A DNA stretch of 15,735 nt from NCBI GenBank assembly GCA_964631965.1, contig CAZWAR010000072.1:1-15735 (forward strand). Reading direction: 5' to 3'. A program made the translations under genes and the position numbers. The notes under the pieces were generated by a model. The model was not told the DNA's origin and made no database searches. It was given only the letters and a program-made list of their open reading frames with translations. The stretch's first letter is position 1. Each line of letters starts with the position of its first letter. Source of the DNA: CAIQPS01 sp964631965 (GTDB lineage Bacteria > Actinomycetota > Thermoleophilia > RBG-16-64-13). Shown one piece after another: positions 6,611 to 14,744 of this stretch.

Positions 6611-7912
6611 CTACCATTCCAACGCGGCCACGCGCTCGAAGATCACGCCCATGTTCCGCAGGGCATAGCCGGGGTCGAACAGAACGTCGATCTCCTCCGT
6701 GGACAGCTTGCCGGTGACCTCCGGATCGGCCTTCAGCAGATCCCTGAACTGCGTCTTCTCCTGCCAGGCCTTCATGGCGCTCCGCTGCACGATGCGGTAG
6801 GCGTCGTCGCGGAGCATGCCGGCTTCCACGAGGGCGAGGAGCACCCTCTGGCTGTACACCAGACCGTAGCTCTTCTCGATGTTGGCGGCCATGTTATCCG
6901 GGTAGACGTTCAGTTTGTCCACCAGCCAACAGGCCTTCTTCAGCATGTAGTGCAGAAGGATCGTGCTGTCGGGGAAGATGACCCGCTCGGCGCTTGAGTG
7001 GGATATGTCGCGCTCATGCCACAGGGCGACGTTCTCGAGAGCCGCCGTAAGGTTGCCCCGGATGACACGGGCCTGTCCGCACAGCCGTTCCGAGACGATG
7101 GGATTGCGCTTGTGAGGCATGGCGGACGAGCCCTTCTGACCGGGAGCGAAGTACTCTTCCGCCTCGAGAACCTCGGTGCGCTGGTAGTGACGCACCTGAA
7201 GGGCGATCTTCTCGATGCTGGTGGCGAGCAGCGCTAGGGCCGCCATGAACTCGGCGTGCCGGTCGCGCTGGACGACCTGGGTGGATATGGGTTCGGACCC
7301 CAGGTCGAGGATGGACATCGTGATGCGCTCCACCTCAGGGTCCACGTTCGCGTACGTGCCCACCGCGCCCGAGATCTTGCCCACCGATACCTGCTGGATG
7401 GCCCGCTCGAGACGCTCGAGCCCTCGTTCTACCTCGAAGGCCCAGAGACCGAGCACCATGCCGAAGGTGACGGGCTCGGCGTGCACGCCGTGAGTGCGGC
7501 CGATCATCACGGTATCCCTGTGCTCGAGGGAGCGCCGCTGCAGGATCTGCCCCAGCCTTCGGGTCTCCTCCAGGAGCAGCCGCCCGGCCGCCCTCATCTG
7601 CAGAGCCAGGCCGGTGTCGAGAACATCGGAGGAGGTGAGGCCATAGTGGATGTACTTGGAGGCATCGCCGACGTTCTCCGCCACACAACTGACGAAGGCG
7701 ATGACGTCGTGCTGAGTGGTCTCCTCGATCTCGTTCACCCGGTCGACGTCGAAGGCCGCCCTCTCCCGGATGGTCTGCATCGCTTCCTCAGGCACCTTGC
7801 CCAACCGCGTCCAGGCTTCGCACACCGCCAACTCCACCTGCAGCCAGGCCGCCATGCGGGCCTGGTCGGTCCAGATGGCGGACATCTCCGGCGTGGAATA
7901 GCGGGGGATCAT
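6611..7912 (-). CDS. purB: Adenylosuccinate lyase
   Basis: PurB removes fumarate from SAICAR to give AICAR and from adenylosuccinate to give AMP, so it serves both the IMP pathway and the AMP branch next to purA. The 433-residue product is full length for the short Bacillus/Thermotoga type (about 430). It has the fumarase/aspartase superfamily pattern: TSSDVLDTG (93-101), GRTHGVHAEP (138-147, conserved His141) and the signature GSSAMPHKRNP (261-271) on the mobile catalytic loop. The N terminus MIPRYSTPEMSAIWTD is typical. Its ATG overlaps the purE stop as ATGA, with GGGAG seven bases upstream, so it is translated together with purE. It ends 44 bases before the acetyltransferase gene. No anomaly is seen. 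Confidence 0.97.
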   Translation of the reverse strand: MIPRYSTPEMSAIWTDQARMAAWLQVELAVCEAWTRLGKVPEEAMQTIRERAAFDVDRVNEIEETTQHDVIAFVSCVAENVGDASKYIHYGLTSSDVLDTGLALQMRAAGRLLLEETRRLGQILQRRSLEHRDTVMIGRTHGVHAEPVTFGMVLGLWAFEVERGLERLERAIQQVSVGKISGAVGTYANVDPEVERITMSILDLGSEPISTQVVQRDRHAEFMAALALLATSIEKIALQVRHYQRTEVLEAEEYFAPGQKGSSAMPHKRNPIVSERLCGQARVIRGNLTAALENVALWHERDISHSSAERVIFPDSTILLHYMLKKACWLVDKLNVYPDNMAANIEKSYGLVYSQRVLLALVEAGMLRDDAYRIVQRSAMKAWQEKTQFRDLLKADPEVTGKLSTEEIDVLFDPGYALRNMGVIFERVAALEW

Positions 7913-8388
7913 CGGGCGGCTCCCAGGCCGAGGCCGCTCTTCCGGGCGGCCCCTTCAGAGGTCTCAGCCAGCGGCGCCAGGCCGGCGACACGGAGGATCT
8001 TTGCCGCCAGGATGGCAGCGTTGCGGGCCCCGTTGATGGCCACGGTAGCAACCGGTACGCCGGAAGGCATCTGCACCATGGACAGAAGCGAATCGAGTCC
8101 GCCAAGGTCGGATGTCCGGATAGGCACGCCGACGACAGGCAGGTCGGTCATGGACGCAACGACGCCGGGAAGCGCGGCAGCTTTGCCCGCGCCGGCGATC
8201 ACCACCTTCAGCCCCCGGGATTCCGCGGCAAGCGAGTATTCACGGACGGCCTCAGGGTCGCGATGAGCGGAGAGGACGTTCATCTCGTATGGGATGCCGC
8301 GTCCTTCCAGTTCCTTGGCCGCCACTTCCATGATCTCCATATCCGACTCGGACCCCATCAGGATACCCACCAATGGCTGCTCGCTCAT
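7909..8388 (-). CDS. purE: N5-carboxyaminoimidazole ribonucleotide mutase, class I type PurE
   Basis: PurE rearranges N5-CAIR to CAIR. The 159-residue product has GSESD (12-16), the catalytic histidine in SAHR (40-43), GLDSLLSMVQMP and the C-terminal INGARNAAILAAKIL helix, all as in bacterial class I PurE. The loop normally reading AGAGGAAHLPG (as in E. coli) is AGAGKAAALPG here (65-75), with Lys for Gly and Ala for His. Two ATGs lie six bases apart (8394 and 8388). The second is chosen because GGGGAG sits six bases before it but directly against the first; starting at 8394 would add Met-Arg. A C-terminal tail of about 20 residues extends past the core. The stop overlaps the purB start, and purD lies about 45 bases upstream. 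purK, the usual class I partner, is not in the window. Confidence 0.95.
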   Translation of the reverse strand: MSEQPLVGILMGSESDMEIMEVAAKELEGRGIPYEMNVLSAHRDPEAVREYSLAAESRGLKVVIAGAGKAAALPGVVASMTDLPVVGVPIRTSDLGGLDSLLSMVQMPSGVPVATVAINGARNAAILAAKILRVAGLAPLAETSEGAARKSGLGLGAAR

Positions 8389-8434
8389 CCTCATCTCCCC
8401 TCGGTCCCGCAGAACGGAGGTCGCCTGCGCCTTT

Positions 8435-9739
8435 CTACTCCACTCCCGCTTCCCACTTCTCGGCCCGGAGAGCGATGTCGGTGCGGTGCTGCTCGCCTTC
8501 GAACCGGATCTGCCCCACCCCCGCGTAGGCCCGAGCGCGGGCCTCCGCGAACGTGCCTCCCAGCCCTGTGACGGTCAGTACCCGCCCGCCGGAGGTGACT
8601 ATGCCTTTGTCTGTGGCTTTGGTGGCGGCGTGGAACACCTCCACTCCACCCACGTGTTGTGCTTGTTCAAGCCCGGTGATGACGTCCCCTTTGGACGTCG
8701 AGGCCGGATACCCCCGCGAGGCCATCACCACGCCGACGGCCGCGCCGGGCCGCCAGAGCGCAGCCGCAGGCAACTCACTGCCGACGGCGGCGGCCCACAG
8801 CAGCTCCAGGAGATCGCTCTCCAGCCGGGGGAGCAGGGCCTGGGTCTCCGGATCGCCGAACCGGCAATTGAACTCGAGCACCCGGGGCCCGTTCATGGTG
8901 AGCATGAGGCCTGAATAGAGCACCCCGCGGAAGTCGATGCCCCTCCTCCCCAGCTCGGCCACGGTGGGCCGCACCACGGTGTCCACCAAGTACCGGTACG
9001 TCTCGTCGTCGACGGCGGGGACCGGCGAGTAGGAACCCATACCTCCGGTGTTCGGTCCTTGGTCGGAGTCGAGGGCTCGTTTGTAGTCCTGAGCGGGGGC
9101 CAAGGGCAGGATCTGCCTCCCGCTGACGATAGAGAGGAGAGAGAGTTCCTCCCCTTCCAGAAACTCCTCGACCAGTACGGTCCCGGCCGCCGTACCGAAG
9201 CGGCGTTCGAGGAAACATGCAGCCAGTGCCTCCTCAGCCTCGGCCAGCCCACGGGCGACCATGACCCCCTTGCCGGCTGCCAAACCGTCGGCCTTGACCA
9301 CCACCGGGGCGCCGTGCGCTCGTAGGTAGGCGAGGGCGGGCTCATACGCAGTGAATGTGACGGCGCCGGCTGTGGGAACGCCGGCCGAGGCCATCACCTC
9401 TTTTGCGAAGGCTTTGGATCCTTCCAGCAGGGCCCCGTCAGCGCCCGGGCCGAAGACCGCGAAGCCGCGCCCGCGCACTCGATCGGCGAGCCCGGCAACG
9501 AGCGGGGCCTCCGGACCGACCACGGTCAGAGCGATCTTCTCCCGCTCGACGAACGCCACCAGACCGGAGATATCCTCCGCCCCGATATCCACCACCGTAG
9601 CGTCGTCCCGGATGCCCGCATTGCCGGGAGCGCAGAAGAGCCGCCCGATGCGGGCGCTCTTCCCCAGACCACGGACGAGGGCGTGCTCCCTGGCCCCTCC
9701 ACCGACTACGAGAACGTCAAGCCGGTCAGAAGTAGCCAT
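8435..9739 (-). CDS. purD: Phosphoribosylamine--glycine ligase (GAR synthetase)
   Basis: PurD is an ATP-grasp ligase joining glycine to phosphoribosylamine to form GAR, directly after the PurF reaction. The 434-residue product is complete. The N-terminal domain has LVVGGGAREHAL (10-21). The ATP-grasp core has VVKADGLAAGKGV (147-159), QGPNTGGMGSYSP (227-239) and the metal/phosphate-binding EFNCRFGDPETQ (289-300). The C-terminal domain has VMASRGYPAS and KGDVITGL. The ATG at 9739 follows AGGAGG at 7 bases, one of the clearest ribosome sites here. Placing purD after purA and before purE differs from Bacillus, where purD ends the operon. The 69-base gap from purA carries a long inverted repeat. 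No odd features are seen in the protein. Confidence 0.97.
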   Translation of the reverse strand: MATSDRLDVLVVGGGAREHALVRGLGKSARIGRLFCAPGNAGIRDDATVVDIGAEDISGLVAFVEREKIALTVVGPEAPLVAGLADRVRGRGFAVFGPGADGALLEGSKAFAKEVMASAGVPTAGAVTFTAYEPALAYLRAHGAPVVVKADGLAAGKGVMVARGLAEAEEALAACFLERRFGTAAGTVLVEEFLEGEELSLLSIVSGRQILPLAPAQDYKRALDSDQGPNTGGMGSYSPVPAVDDETYRYLVDTVVRPTVAELGRRGIDFRGVLYSGLMLTMNGPRVLEFNCRFGDPETQALLPRLESDLLELLWAAAVGSELPAAALWRPGAAVGVVMASRGYPASTSKGDVITGLEQAQHVGGVEVFHAATKATDKGIVTSGGRVLTVTGLGGTFAEARARAYAGVGQIRFEGEQHRTDIALRAEKWEAGVE

Positions 9740-9777
9740 GTGACCCCCTCCTGGTTGGAGCTAGTGCTGATGCAACA

Positions 9778-9811
9778 TGAGGCTGCGAAGCGTCACCGTC
9801 CAGCAGCCTCA
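9778..9811 (-). repeat. Inverted repeat at the purA 3' end
   Basis: TGAGGCTGC and GCAGCCTCA form a perfect 9-bp inverted repeat with a 16-base loop. The first arm on the minus strand begins with the purA TGA stop. The following bases (TGTTGCATC) are not a U-run, so I call it an RNA hairpin that may set the purA/purD expression ratio or protect an mRNA end, not a proven terminator. Confidence 0.45.
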
Positions 9812-11122
9812 GGTCTGCCCGGCCGACGCCCGCTGGGCGTAGTCGGGATGCGGGACTTTGATGTGCTCCTCCCGCTTGGGCCCCACCGATATCAGAGAGA
9901 TGGGCACCCGTACGTTGCGCACGATGAAGTTCAGGTAGTCGATGGTCTCCTGGGGCAGGTCCTGCACCGCGCGAGCGTCGGTGATGTCGCTCTTCCAGCC
10001 CGAAAGTTCCTCATAGACCGGTTCCACCTCGGCAAAGACGGCTTGGGCGGGCGGCAGTTCGTCAAGGATCTCGTCCTTGTACTTGTACTTGGTGCAGACC
10101 TTGATGGTGTCGAGGTCGTCGAGCACGTCCAGTTTGGTGATGCACAGCCCGGTGAAGCCGTTGACGCGGGCGGCGTAGCGCAGGGCGACGAGATCCAACC
10201 AGCCGCAGCGGCGCGGGCGACCGGTGGTGGTACCGAACTCGTTTCCCACTCCTCGGAGGCAGTCGCCGATCTCGTCGGTGAGTTCCGTCGGGAACGGACC
10301 TTCGCCCACCCGGGTGGTGTATGCCTTCGTAATGCCCCACACCTCGCTGAACTCCACCGGCCCGATGCCGCTCCCCACACTCGCGTAGCCTGCCACGGGA
10401 TTGGAGGAGGTCACGTAGGGATAGGTGCCGTGGTCGACGTCGAGCATCGTCCCCTGTGCCCCTTCGAGGAGAACGCGCTGGTCGTCCCGGAGCGCGTTCC
10501 AGATGAGGAGTCCCGTGTCCTCGACATACGGCCGCAGCGATTCAGCCGCCTCGATGTAGCGCTCGCACTCCTCGCGCAGGTGGCTGACGTCCTGGTCGTA
10601 GGCCTTGGCCATAACCTCGGCCTTGGCCTCCATGGCGGCCATCACCCGCTCGCGGAAGCCGGACGGGTCGATGATGTCCTGCACACGCACGCCCTGCCGG
10701 GCAGCCTTGTCGGCGTAGCAGGGCCCTATACCCCGGCCTGTGGTGCCGATCTTACCCTTGCCCAGACGGGCCTCCTGCACGCGATCGAGCATGATGTGAT
10801 AGGGCATGATGAGATGCGCCTTGCTCGAGATCTTGAGGCCCCGGGTGTTGACGTTCCGGCCCTCCAGGTCGTCGATCTCCTTGCGCAGGACCGTGGGATC
10901 GATGACTACACCGTTGCCGATGACGGAGACGATGTTCGGGTTGAAGATGCCGGACGGCACCAGATGCAGGGCGAACTTGCCCCGGACGTTCTCGACGGTG
11001 TGACCGGCGTTGTTTCCCCCCTGGTAGCGAACCACGACCTCGGCCTGCTCGCATAGCAGGTCGGTGACCTTTCCCTTACCTTCGTCGCCCCATTGGGCGC
11101 CTACAACGACGAGAACCGGCAC
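9809..11122 (-). CDS. purA: Adenylosuccinate synthetase
   Basis: PurA joins IMP and aspartate using GTP to give adenylosuccinate, the first step of the AMP branch; PurB then finishes AMP. The 437-residue product shows every main motif: GAQWGDEGKGK (8-18, P-loop and Asp13), GGNNAGHT (35-42, His41), GTTGRGIGP (126-134), TRVGEGPFPTE (270-280), TTTGRPRRCGW (298-308) and, near the C terminus, ISVGPKRE. Asp13 and His41 fall at the same numbers as the E. coli catalytic pair, supporting the start. That start is a GTG at 11122 with GGGAGG four bases upstream; a nearby ATG is out of frame. The 142-base gap upstream holds a promoter-like box and a hairpin, so purA may begin its own transcript (purA-D-E-B-GNAT). 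Confidence 0.98.
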   Translation of the reverse strand: MPVLVVVGAQWGDEGKGKVTDLLCEQAEVVVRYQGGNNAGHTVENVRGKFALHLVPSGIFNPNIVSVIGNGVVIDPTVLRKEIDDLEGRNVNTRGLKISSKAHLIMPYHIMLDRVQEARLGKGKIGTTGRGIGPCYADKAARQGVRVQDIIDPSGFRERVMAAMEAKAEVMAKAYDQDVSHLREECERYIEAAESLRPYVEDTGLLIWNALRDDQRVLLEGAQGTMLDVDHGTYPYVTSSNPVAGYASVGSGIGPVEFSEVWGITKAYTTRVGEGPFPTELTDEIGDCLRGVGNEFGTTTGRPRRCGWLDLVALRYAARVNGFTGLCITKLDVLDDLDTIKVCTKYKYKDEILDELPPAQAVFAEVEPVYEELSGWKSDITDARAVQDLPQETIDYLNFIVRNVRVPISLISVGPKREEHIKVPHPDYAQRASAGQT

Positions 11123-11126
11123 ATCG

Positions 11127-11132
11127 CCTCCC
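11127..11132 (-). promoter_or_regulatory. Ribosome binding site of purA
   Basis: GGGAGG on the minus strand, 4 bases before the GTG at 11122. It supports a GTG start. An overlapping ATG at 11124 is in another frame. Confidence 0.6.
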
Positions 11133-11161
11133 GAAACCTGGTGGACCTTCCCTAGAAACAG

Positions 11162-11183
11162 GGGAGCCGCCTTGCGGTGTCCC
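11162..11183 (-). promoter_or_regulatory. Hairpin in the purA leader (attenuator or terminator candidate)
   Basis: On the minus strand CCGC-AAG-GCGG forms a tight inner stem, flanked by GGGA and TCCC as a second 4-bp stem across a small internal loop, followed by CTGTTTCT. It could be a weak intrinsic terminator ending the yybS-rplI-dnaB-FAD transcript, or a 5' structure on a purA transcript starting just upstream. Confidence 0.35.
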
Positions 11184-11190
11184 TCGCTGA

Positions 11191-11196
11191 AGTTTA
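11191..11196 (-). promoter_or_regulatory. Candidate -10 box upstream of purA
   Basis: TAAACT on the minus strand, in the most AT-rich part of the 142-base FAD-purA gap, matches TANNNT -10 boxes. No convincing -35 is seen at 16-18 bases. The rest of the gap (11197-11264) holds short G-C inverted repeats and nothing I can name. Confidence 0.25.
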
Positions 11197-11264
11197 CACC
11201 AGCCCGTCGGCACCGCGCTCACCCCCAGCGAGCCCGGCGAACCCGTTCGGAGCGGGGTCGCCGC

Positions 11265-12773
11265 CTATCCCTGTGCGCGAGCCGCCCGCGCCGCGCGGGC
11301 GGCCACCATACCGGATGCCGACGCCTGCACCAGCCCCCGGGTGACCCCCGCTCCGTCACCCACGGCGTAGAGGCCTCTGATGGGCGTCTGCAGATGGGTG
11401 TCGAGGGTGAGTCGCGAGGAGTAGAACTTGACCTCCACTCCGTACAGCAGCGTGTCGCGTCCGCCGACGCCGGGAATCAGGCCGTCCATGGCGTCGAGCA
11501 TGTCAACCAGGTCGCGGAGATGACGGTAGGGCAGGGCAAAGCTGAGGTCGCCCGGAGTGGCGGCGCGCAGCGTGGGTTCCACCACGCTGCGCCGCAGCCT
11601 CTCGGCCGTCGTACGATGCCCGGCCCGCAGGTCGCCGAGTCGCTGCACAAGGATGTCCTTGCCCAGCATGTTGGCGAGCCGCGCGATGGACTTGCCATAG
11701 GCGATAGGCTCCTTGAAAGGCTCCGTGAAACGGGTGGACACGAGCAGCGCGAAGTTCGTGTTGGCTGTGTGGTTCCGAGAATCGGCGTAGCTGTGTCCGT
11801 TGACGGTCACAGCGTCCCCCCAGCACTCGGTGCAAACCTCCCCCCGGGGGTTCACGCAGAACGTGCGCACCTGGTCCTCGAAGTGACGCGAGGTGTACAG
11901 CAGTTTCGGCTCGTAGAGTTCCTCGGTGATGGCGTCGGTGACCACGGCCGCCACTTCTGCCCGCACCCCGATGTCGACCGCATTGCTCACCAAGTCGATG
12001 CCCAGCCGAGCCGCCTCGGAGGTGAGCCATTCCGAGCCTTCCCGGCCTGGTGCGACGATGACGACCGGACTCTCGTAGGTGTCCCCATTGGCCGTGGTGA
12101 CGCCCGTCACCCGGCCCAGATCCTCAGGCGCAGACTCCGTATGCCCGGTCGAGGAGGCGCGGGAATACGGCTTGGCCATGGGACGGCCGGGAGAGGCCGC
12201 CGACCTCCTGCGCGGCGGCGCGCCGTCAGTCGCCAGGATGCTGGTGACCGCCGTGTCGGTGCGGATGTCGATCTTGTCGTCGAGATAGGCTTTCATCCCT
12301 GTCAGTACCTCGACCGACCGCTCCGTGCCCAGATGACGTACCGGCGAACGGACAAGACGCAGGCCGTGCCGGGCGGCCAGGTCGGCCCAACGGTCGTAGC
12401 GGTCGCCTTCATTGCCGTAGAGCCGATCGGGGGCCCCAAAACGACGCCAGACCCCGTCCACATCGGCGATCAGAGCGCGGAGTCCGTCGGGATCGACGTA
12501 GTCGCCCAGCCACCCGCCCACTTCCGAGCCAAGGGTGAGCTTGCCATCGGAGAAGGCGCCGGCCCCTCCCCAACCGGTGGTTATGTCGCAGGTGGAGCAA
12601 TGTACGCACGTGCCCGAGTCTCGAGCCGGGCAACGCCGTCTGGAGATGTCGGCGCCCTTCTCCAGCAGGAGCACTCGGAGACCCGACTCGTTGACAAGCT
12701 CGAGTGCGGCGAAGATGCCGGCCGGACCACCGCCCACGATGATGACGTCGTATGTGTTCCCGCCAGCGTTCAT
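11265..12773 (-). CDS. FAD-dependent dehydrogenase, COG2509 type
   Basis: A 502-residue flavoprotein of a family whose reaction and substrate are not established. The N terminus has the FAD-binding dinucleotide fold YDVIIVGGGPAG (8-19) and an acidic strand end, VLLLEKG. Next comes a cysteine cluster (Cys48, 56, 59, 62) followed by GWGGAGAFSDGKLTL (68-82), which I associate with this family. The C terminus closes the fold with GLYAVGDGAGVTRGLVQAS (467-485). Three more cysteines sit in FCVNPRGEVCTEC (305-317). Residues about 184-220 are a low-complexity, Arg/Ser/Pro-rich stretch that looks inserted. The ATG at 12773 is chosen by homology; a GTG at 12827, 14 bases after dnaB, would add 18 unremarkable residues. 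It lies between dnaB and purA in what looks like one run of genes, with no obvious tie to either. Confidence 0.88.
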   Translation of the reverse strand: MNAGGNTYDVIIVGGGPAGIFAALELVNESGLRVLLLEKGADISRRRCPARDSGTCVHCSTCDITTGWGGAGAFSDGKLTLGSEVGGWLGDYVDPDGLRALIADVDGVWRRFGAPDRLYGNEGDRYDRWADLAARHGLRLVRSPVRHLGTERSVEVLTGMKAYLDDKIDIRTDTAVTSILATDGAPPRRRSAASPGRPMAKPYSRASSTGHTESAPEDLGRVTGVTTANGDTYESPVVIVAPGREGSEWLTSEAARLGIDLVSNAVDIGVRAEVAAVVTDAITEELYEPKLLYTSRHFEDQVRTFCVNPRGEVCTECWGDAVTVNGHSYADSRNHTANTNFALLVSTRFTEPFKEPIAYGKSIARLANMLGKDILVQRLGDLRAGHRTTAERLRRSVVEPTLRAATPGDLSFALPYRHLRDLVDMLDAMDGLIPGVGGRDTLLYGVEVKFYSSRLTLDTHLQTPIRGLYAVGDGAGVTRGLVQASASGMVAARAARAARAQG

Positions 12774-12841
12774 CAGCGCCCCAGTCTTCGTTGCCGGCCC
12801 CGGCCTCGGTGCCCCGGACGTGGACACCCCCCGGCTGTTCC

Positions 12842-14218
12842 CTACTCAGGGACCGCCAGCCGACGGTCGGCCAAGTCGGCGAAGCGCGTGTAGTTGGACA
12901 TGAAGGCCATCTTGATGTCGCCTATGGGGCCGTTCCTCTGCTTGCCGACGATGATCTCCGCCGTCCCTTTGTCCGGACTTTCGCGGTTGTAGACCTCGTC
13001 ACGGTAGATGAACATGACGATGTCACTGTCCTGCTCGATGGCGCCGGATTCCCTCAGGTCCGACAACACCGGCTTGTTGCCGGCCCGCTGCTCCACCTGA
13101 CGAGAGAGCTGCGACAGCGCGAGCACCGGGACCTCCAGTTCCCGAGCGAGGATCTTGAGTCCGCGCGAGATCTGGGAGATCTCCTGCTGGCGGTTCTCGG
13201 CGCCGCTCCCTCCCATCATCAGTTGGAGGTAATCCACGATGATGAGGCCCAGGTTCTTCTGCTGAGCCTTGAGCCGCCGCGCCTTGGCCCGGATCTCCAT
13301 GAGGGTGACAGAGGCGGTATCGTCGATGTAGATGGGAGCCGTGGCCAGCGGAGTACAGGCCTGAGCCAACTGGCTCCAATCGCGCGGCTGTAGTGCACCG
13401 CGGCGTACGCGCCAGCTGTCGACGCGCGCCTCGGAGCACATCATCCGGTTGACCACCTCGGCTTTGGACATCTCCAGGCTGAAGACGGCCACACCCTGCT
13501 GCTGGTCCACGGCCACGTTGCGGGCGATGTTGAGCGCTAAGGCCGTCTTACCCATCGAGGGGCGGGCCGCCAGGATCACCAGGTTGGAGGGCTGGAAGCC
13601 CCCTATCATCGCGTCCAGGTCGCGGAAGCCCGTCTGACAGCCGACGCTCCGGTGCCCCTCCGACATCAGCCGCTCGAGTTCGGAGAAGCTCTCGGTGATC
13701 AGTTCGCCGATGGGCTCGAACTCCCCGGCCACCCTGCTTTCGGAGATGGCGAACACCATCTGCTCGGCGCGGTCGATGAGCTCTGTCGGAGTACTCTCCC
13801 GCCGGTACCCCATCTCGGTTATCTCTCCGCCCACCCTGATGAGCGTGCGCAGATAGTAATTCTCCCGAACGATCTCCGCGTAGTAGCGAGCGTTGGTGGC
13901 TGCAGGGACCGTCGTTACCAGACTGTGGATGAAGGCTCGGCCCCCCACCGCTTCGAGGGCGGCCTTGTTGGCCAACTCCTCGGAGACGGTGATCGGATCC
14001 ACCGGCTCCCCGCGTGAGAACAGCTCCTCGATGACCTCGAAGATGCGCTGATGGGCCTGCCGGTAGAAGTACTGCGGCCGCACGATCTCGCTGACCCCGG
14101 GGATGACGTTCGGGGTGAGCATGCTCGCCCCCAAGACGGACAGCTCCGCATCGAGATTCTGTGGAACCGTGTGCTCGGACCCCAACTGGCCGCCGAAACC
14201 GCCGTTACCCCCCGCCAT
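12842..14218 (-). CDS. dnaB: Replicative DNA helicase DnaB
   Basis: DnaB is the ring-shaped hexameric helicase that unwinds DNA at the fork. The 458-residue product has the N-terminal primase-binding domain (PQNLDAELSVLG 19-30, YFYRQAHQRIF 50-60), then a linker and the RecA-like motor: Walker A ARPSMGKT (218-225), EMSK after VAVFSL (243-252), Walker B LIIVDYLQL (325-333), ALSQLSR (367-373) and the RESGAIEQDSD segment (389-399). The motor motifs are continuous, so there is no intein, which dnaB often carries. A glycine-rich start (GGNGGFGG) precedes the conserved part. The ribosome site is weak (GGGTGTAGAG before ATG). It follows rplI by 58 bases, a classic Gram-positive linkage, and precedes the FAD enzyme gene. 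Confidence 0.97.
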   Translation of the reverse strand: MAGGNGGFGGQLGSEHTVPQNLDAELSVLGASMLTPNVIPGVSEIVRPQYFYRQAHQRIFEVIEELFSRGEPVDPITVSEELANKAALEAVGGRAFIHSLVTTVPAATNARYYAEIVRENYYLRTLIRVGGEITEMGYRRESTPTELIDRAEQMVFAISESRVAGEFEPIGELITESFSELERLMSEGHRSVGCQTGFRDLDAMIGGFQPSNLVILAARPSMGKTALALNIARNVAVDQQQGVAVFSLEMSKAEVVNRMMCSEARVDSWRVRRGALQPRDWSQLAQACTPLATAPIYIDDTASVTLMEIRAKARRLKAQQKNLGLIIVDYLQLMMGGSGAENRQQEISQISRGLKILARELEVPVLALSQLSRQVEQRAGNKPVLSDLRESGAIEQDSDIVMFIYRDEVYNRESPDKGTAEIIVGKQRNGPIGDIKMAFMSNYTRFADLADRRLAVPE

Positions 14219-14276
14219 CTCTACACCCGCCCCTCTCTCCCAGGGATGAAGTCCAGGCCCGTTGTGCGGTGACGTC

Positions 14277-14738
14277 CTAGCCCTTGTGCTCCTCGGGGAC
14301 CACGATGACCTTGACCTCTGCCGGCTCGGAGCTACCGTTCACGTCGACTTTGACCATGTAGGTGCCCACCATCTTGATGGGTTCTTCGAGGTCCACGTTA
14401 CGCTTGTCGATGCGGATCTTGCGAGCCGCGTACAGCGCGGATGCTACGTCCTGGTTGGTGATCGAACCGAACAGCCGATCCCCGGAGCCCACAGGCGCAG
14501 GGATGGTAAGAACGGTCTTACCCAGGGTATCGCGGACCTCTTCGGCGCGCTCGAGCTCGCGGCGTGCGTGCTCGGCTTTCTGCTCCATGATCTTCCGGAC
14601 CTGGGCGATGCGGCCGGGAGTAGCTTTCTCGGCGAGCTTCCGCGGGAAGAGGAAGTTGCGCGCGTACCCTTCGGACACGTTCGCCACTTCGCCTTTGCTG
14701 CCCACCTTCTCCACATCCTGCAACAGGATCACTTCCAT
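14277..14738 (-). CDS. rplI: Large-subunit ribosomal protein L9
   Basis: L9 is a two-domain protein of the 50S subunit, bound to 23S rRNA near the L1 stalk. The 153-residue product (usual about 148) starts with the textbook MEVILLQDVEKVGSKGEV, then SEGYARNFLFPRKLAEKAT (22-40), a long charged linker helix (about 41-75) and the C-terminal domain with DRLFGSITNQDVASAL (87-102). The reading frame stays open far upstream over the membrane-protein gene, but homology and an AAGGAG site six bases before the ATG at 14738 fix the start. It lies 23 bases after the membrane-protein gene and 58 before dnaB. The usual rpsF-ssb-rpsR neighbours would be expected just beyond the right edge. Confidence 0.98.
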   Translation of the reverse strand: MEVILLQDVEKVGSKGEVANVSEGYARNFLFPRKLAEKATPGRIAQVRKIMEQKAEHARRELERAEEVRDTLGKTVLTIPAPVGSGDRLFGSITNQDVASALYAARKIRIDKRNVDLEEPIKMVGTYMVKVDVNGSSEPAEVKVIVVPEEHKG

Positions 14739-14744
14739 ACGAAA

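Noticed and set aside
9683..11056. Plus-strand open frame opposite purA and the start of purD
   Set aside because: It spans two unrelated genes and their gap in antisense; its product shows no known motif.
11064..12893. 609-codon plus-strand open frame opposite the FAD enzyme
   Set aside because: Length alone is weak evidence at this GC content. It crosses three minus-strand genes and the purA leader, and shows no motif.
12842..14218. Possible intein in dnaB
   Set aside because: The helicase motifs run continuously with normal spacing and the total length is normal.
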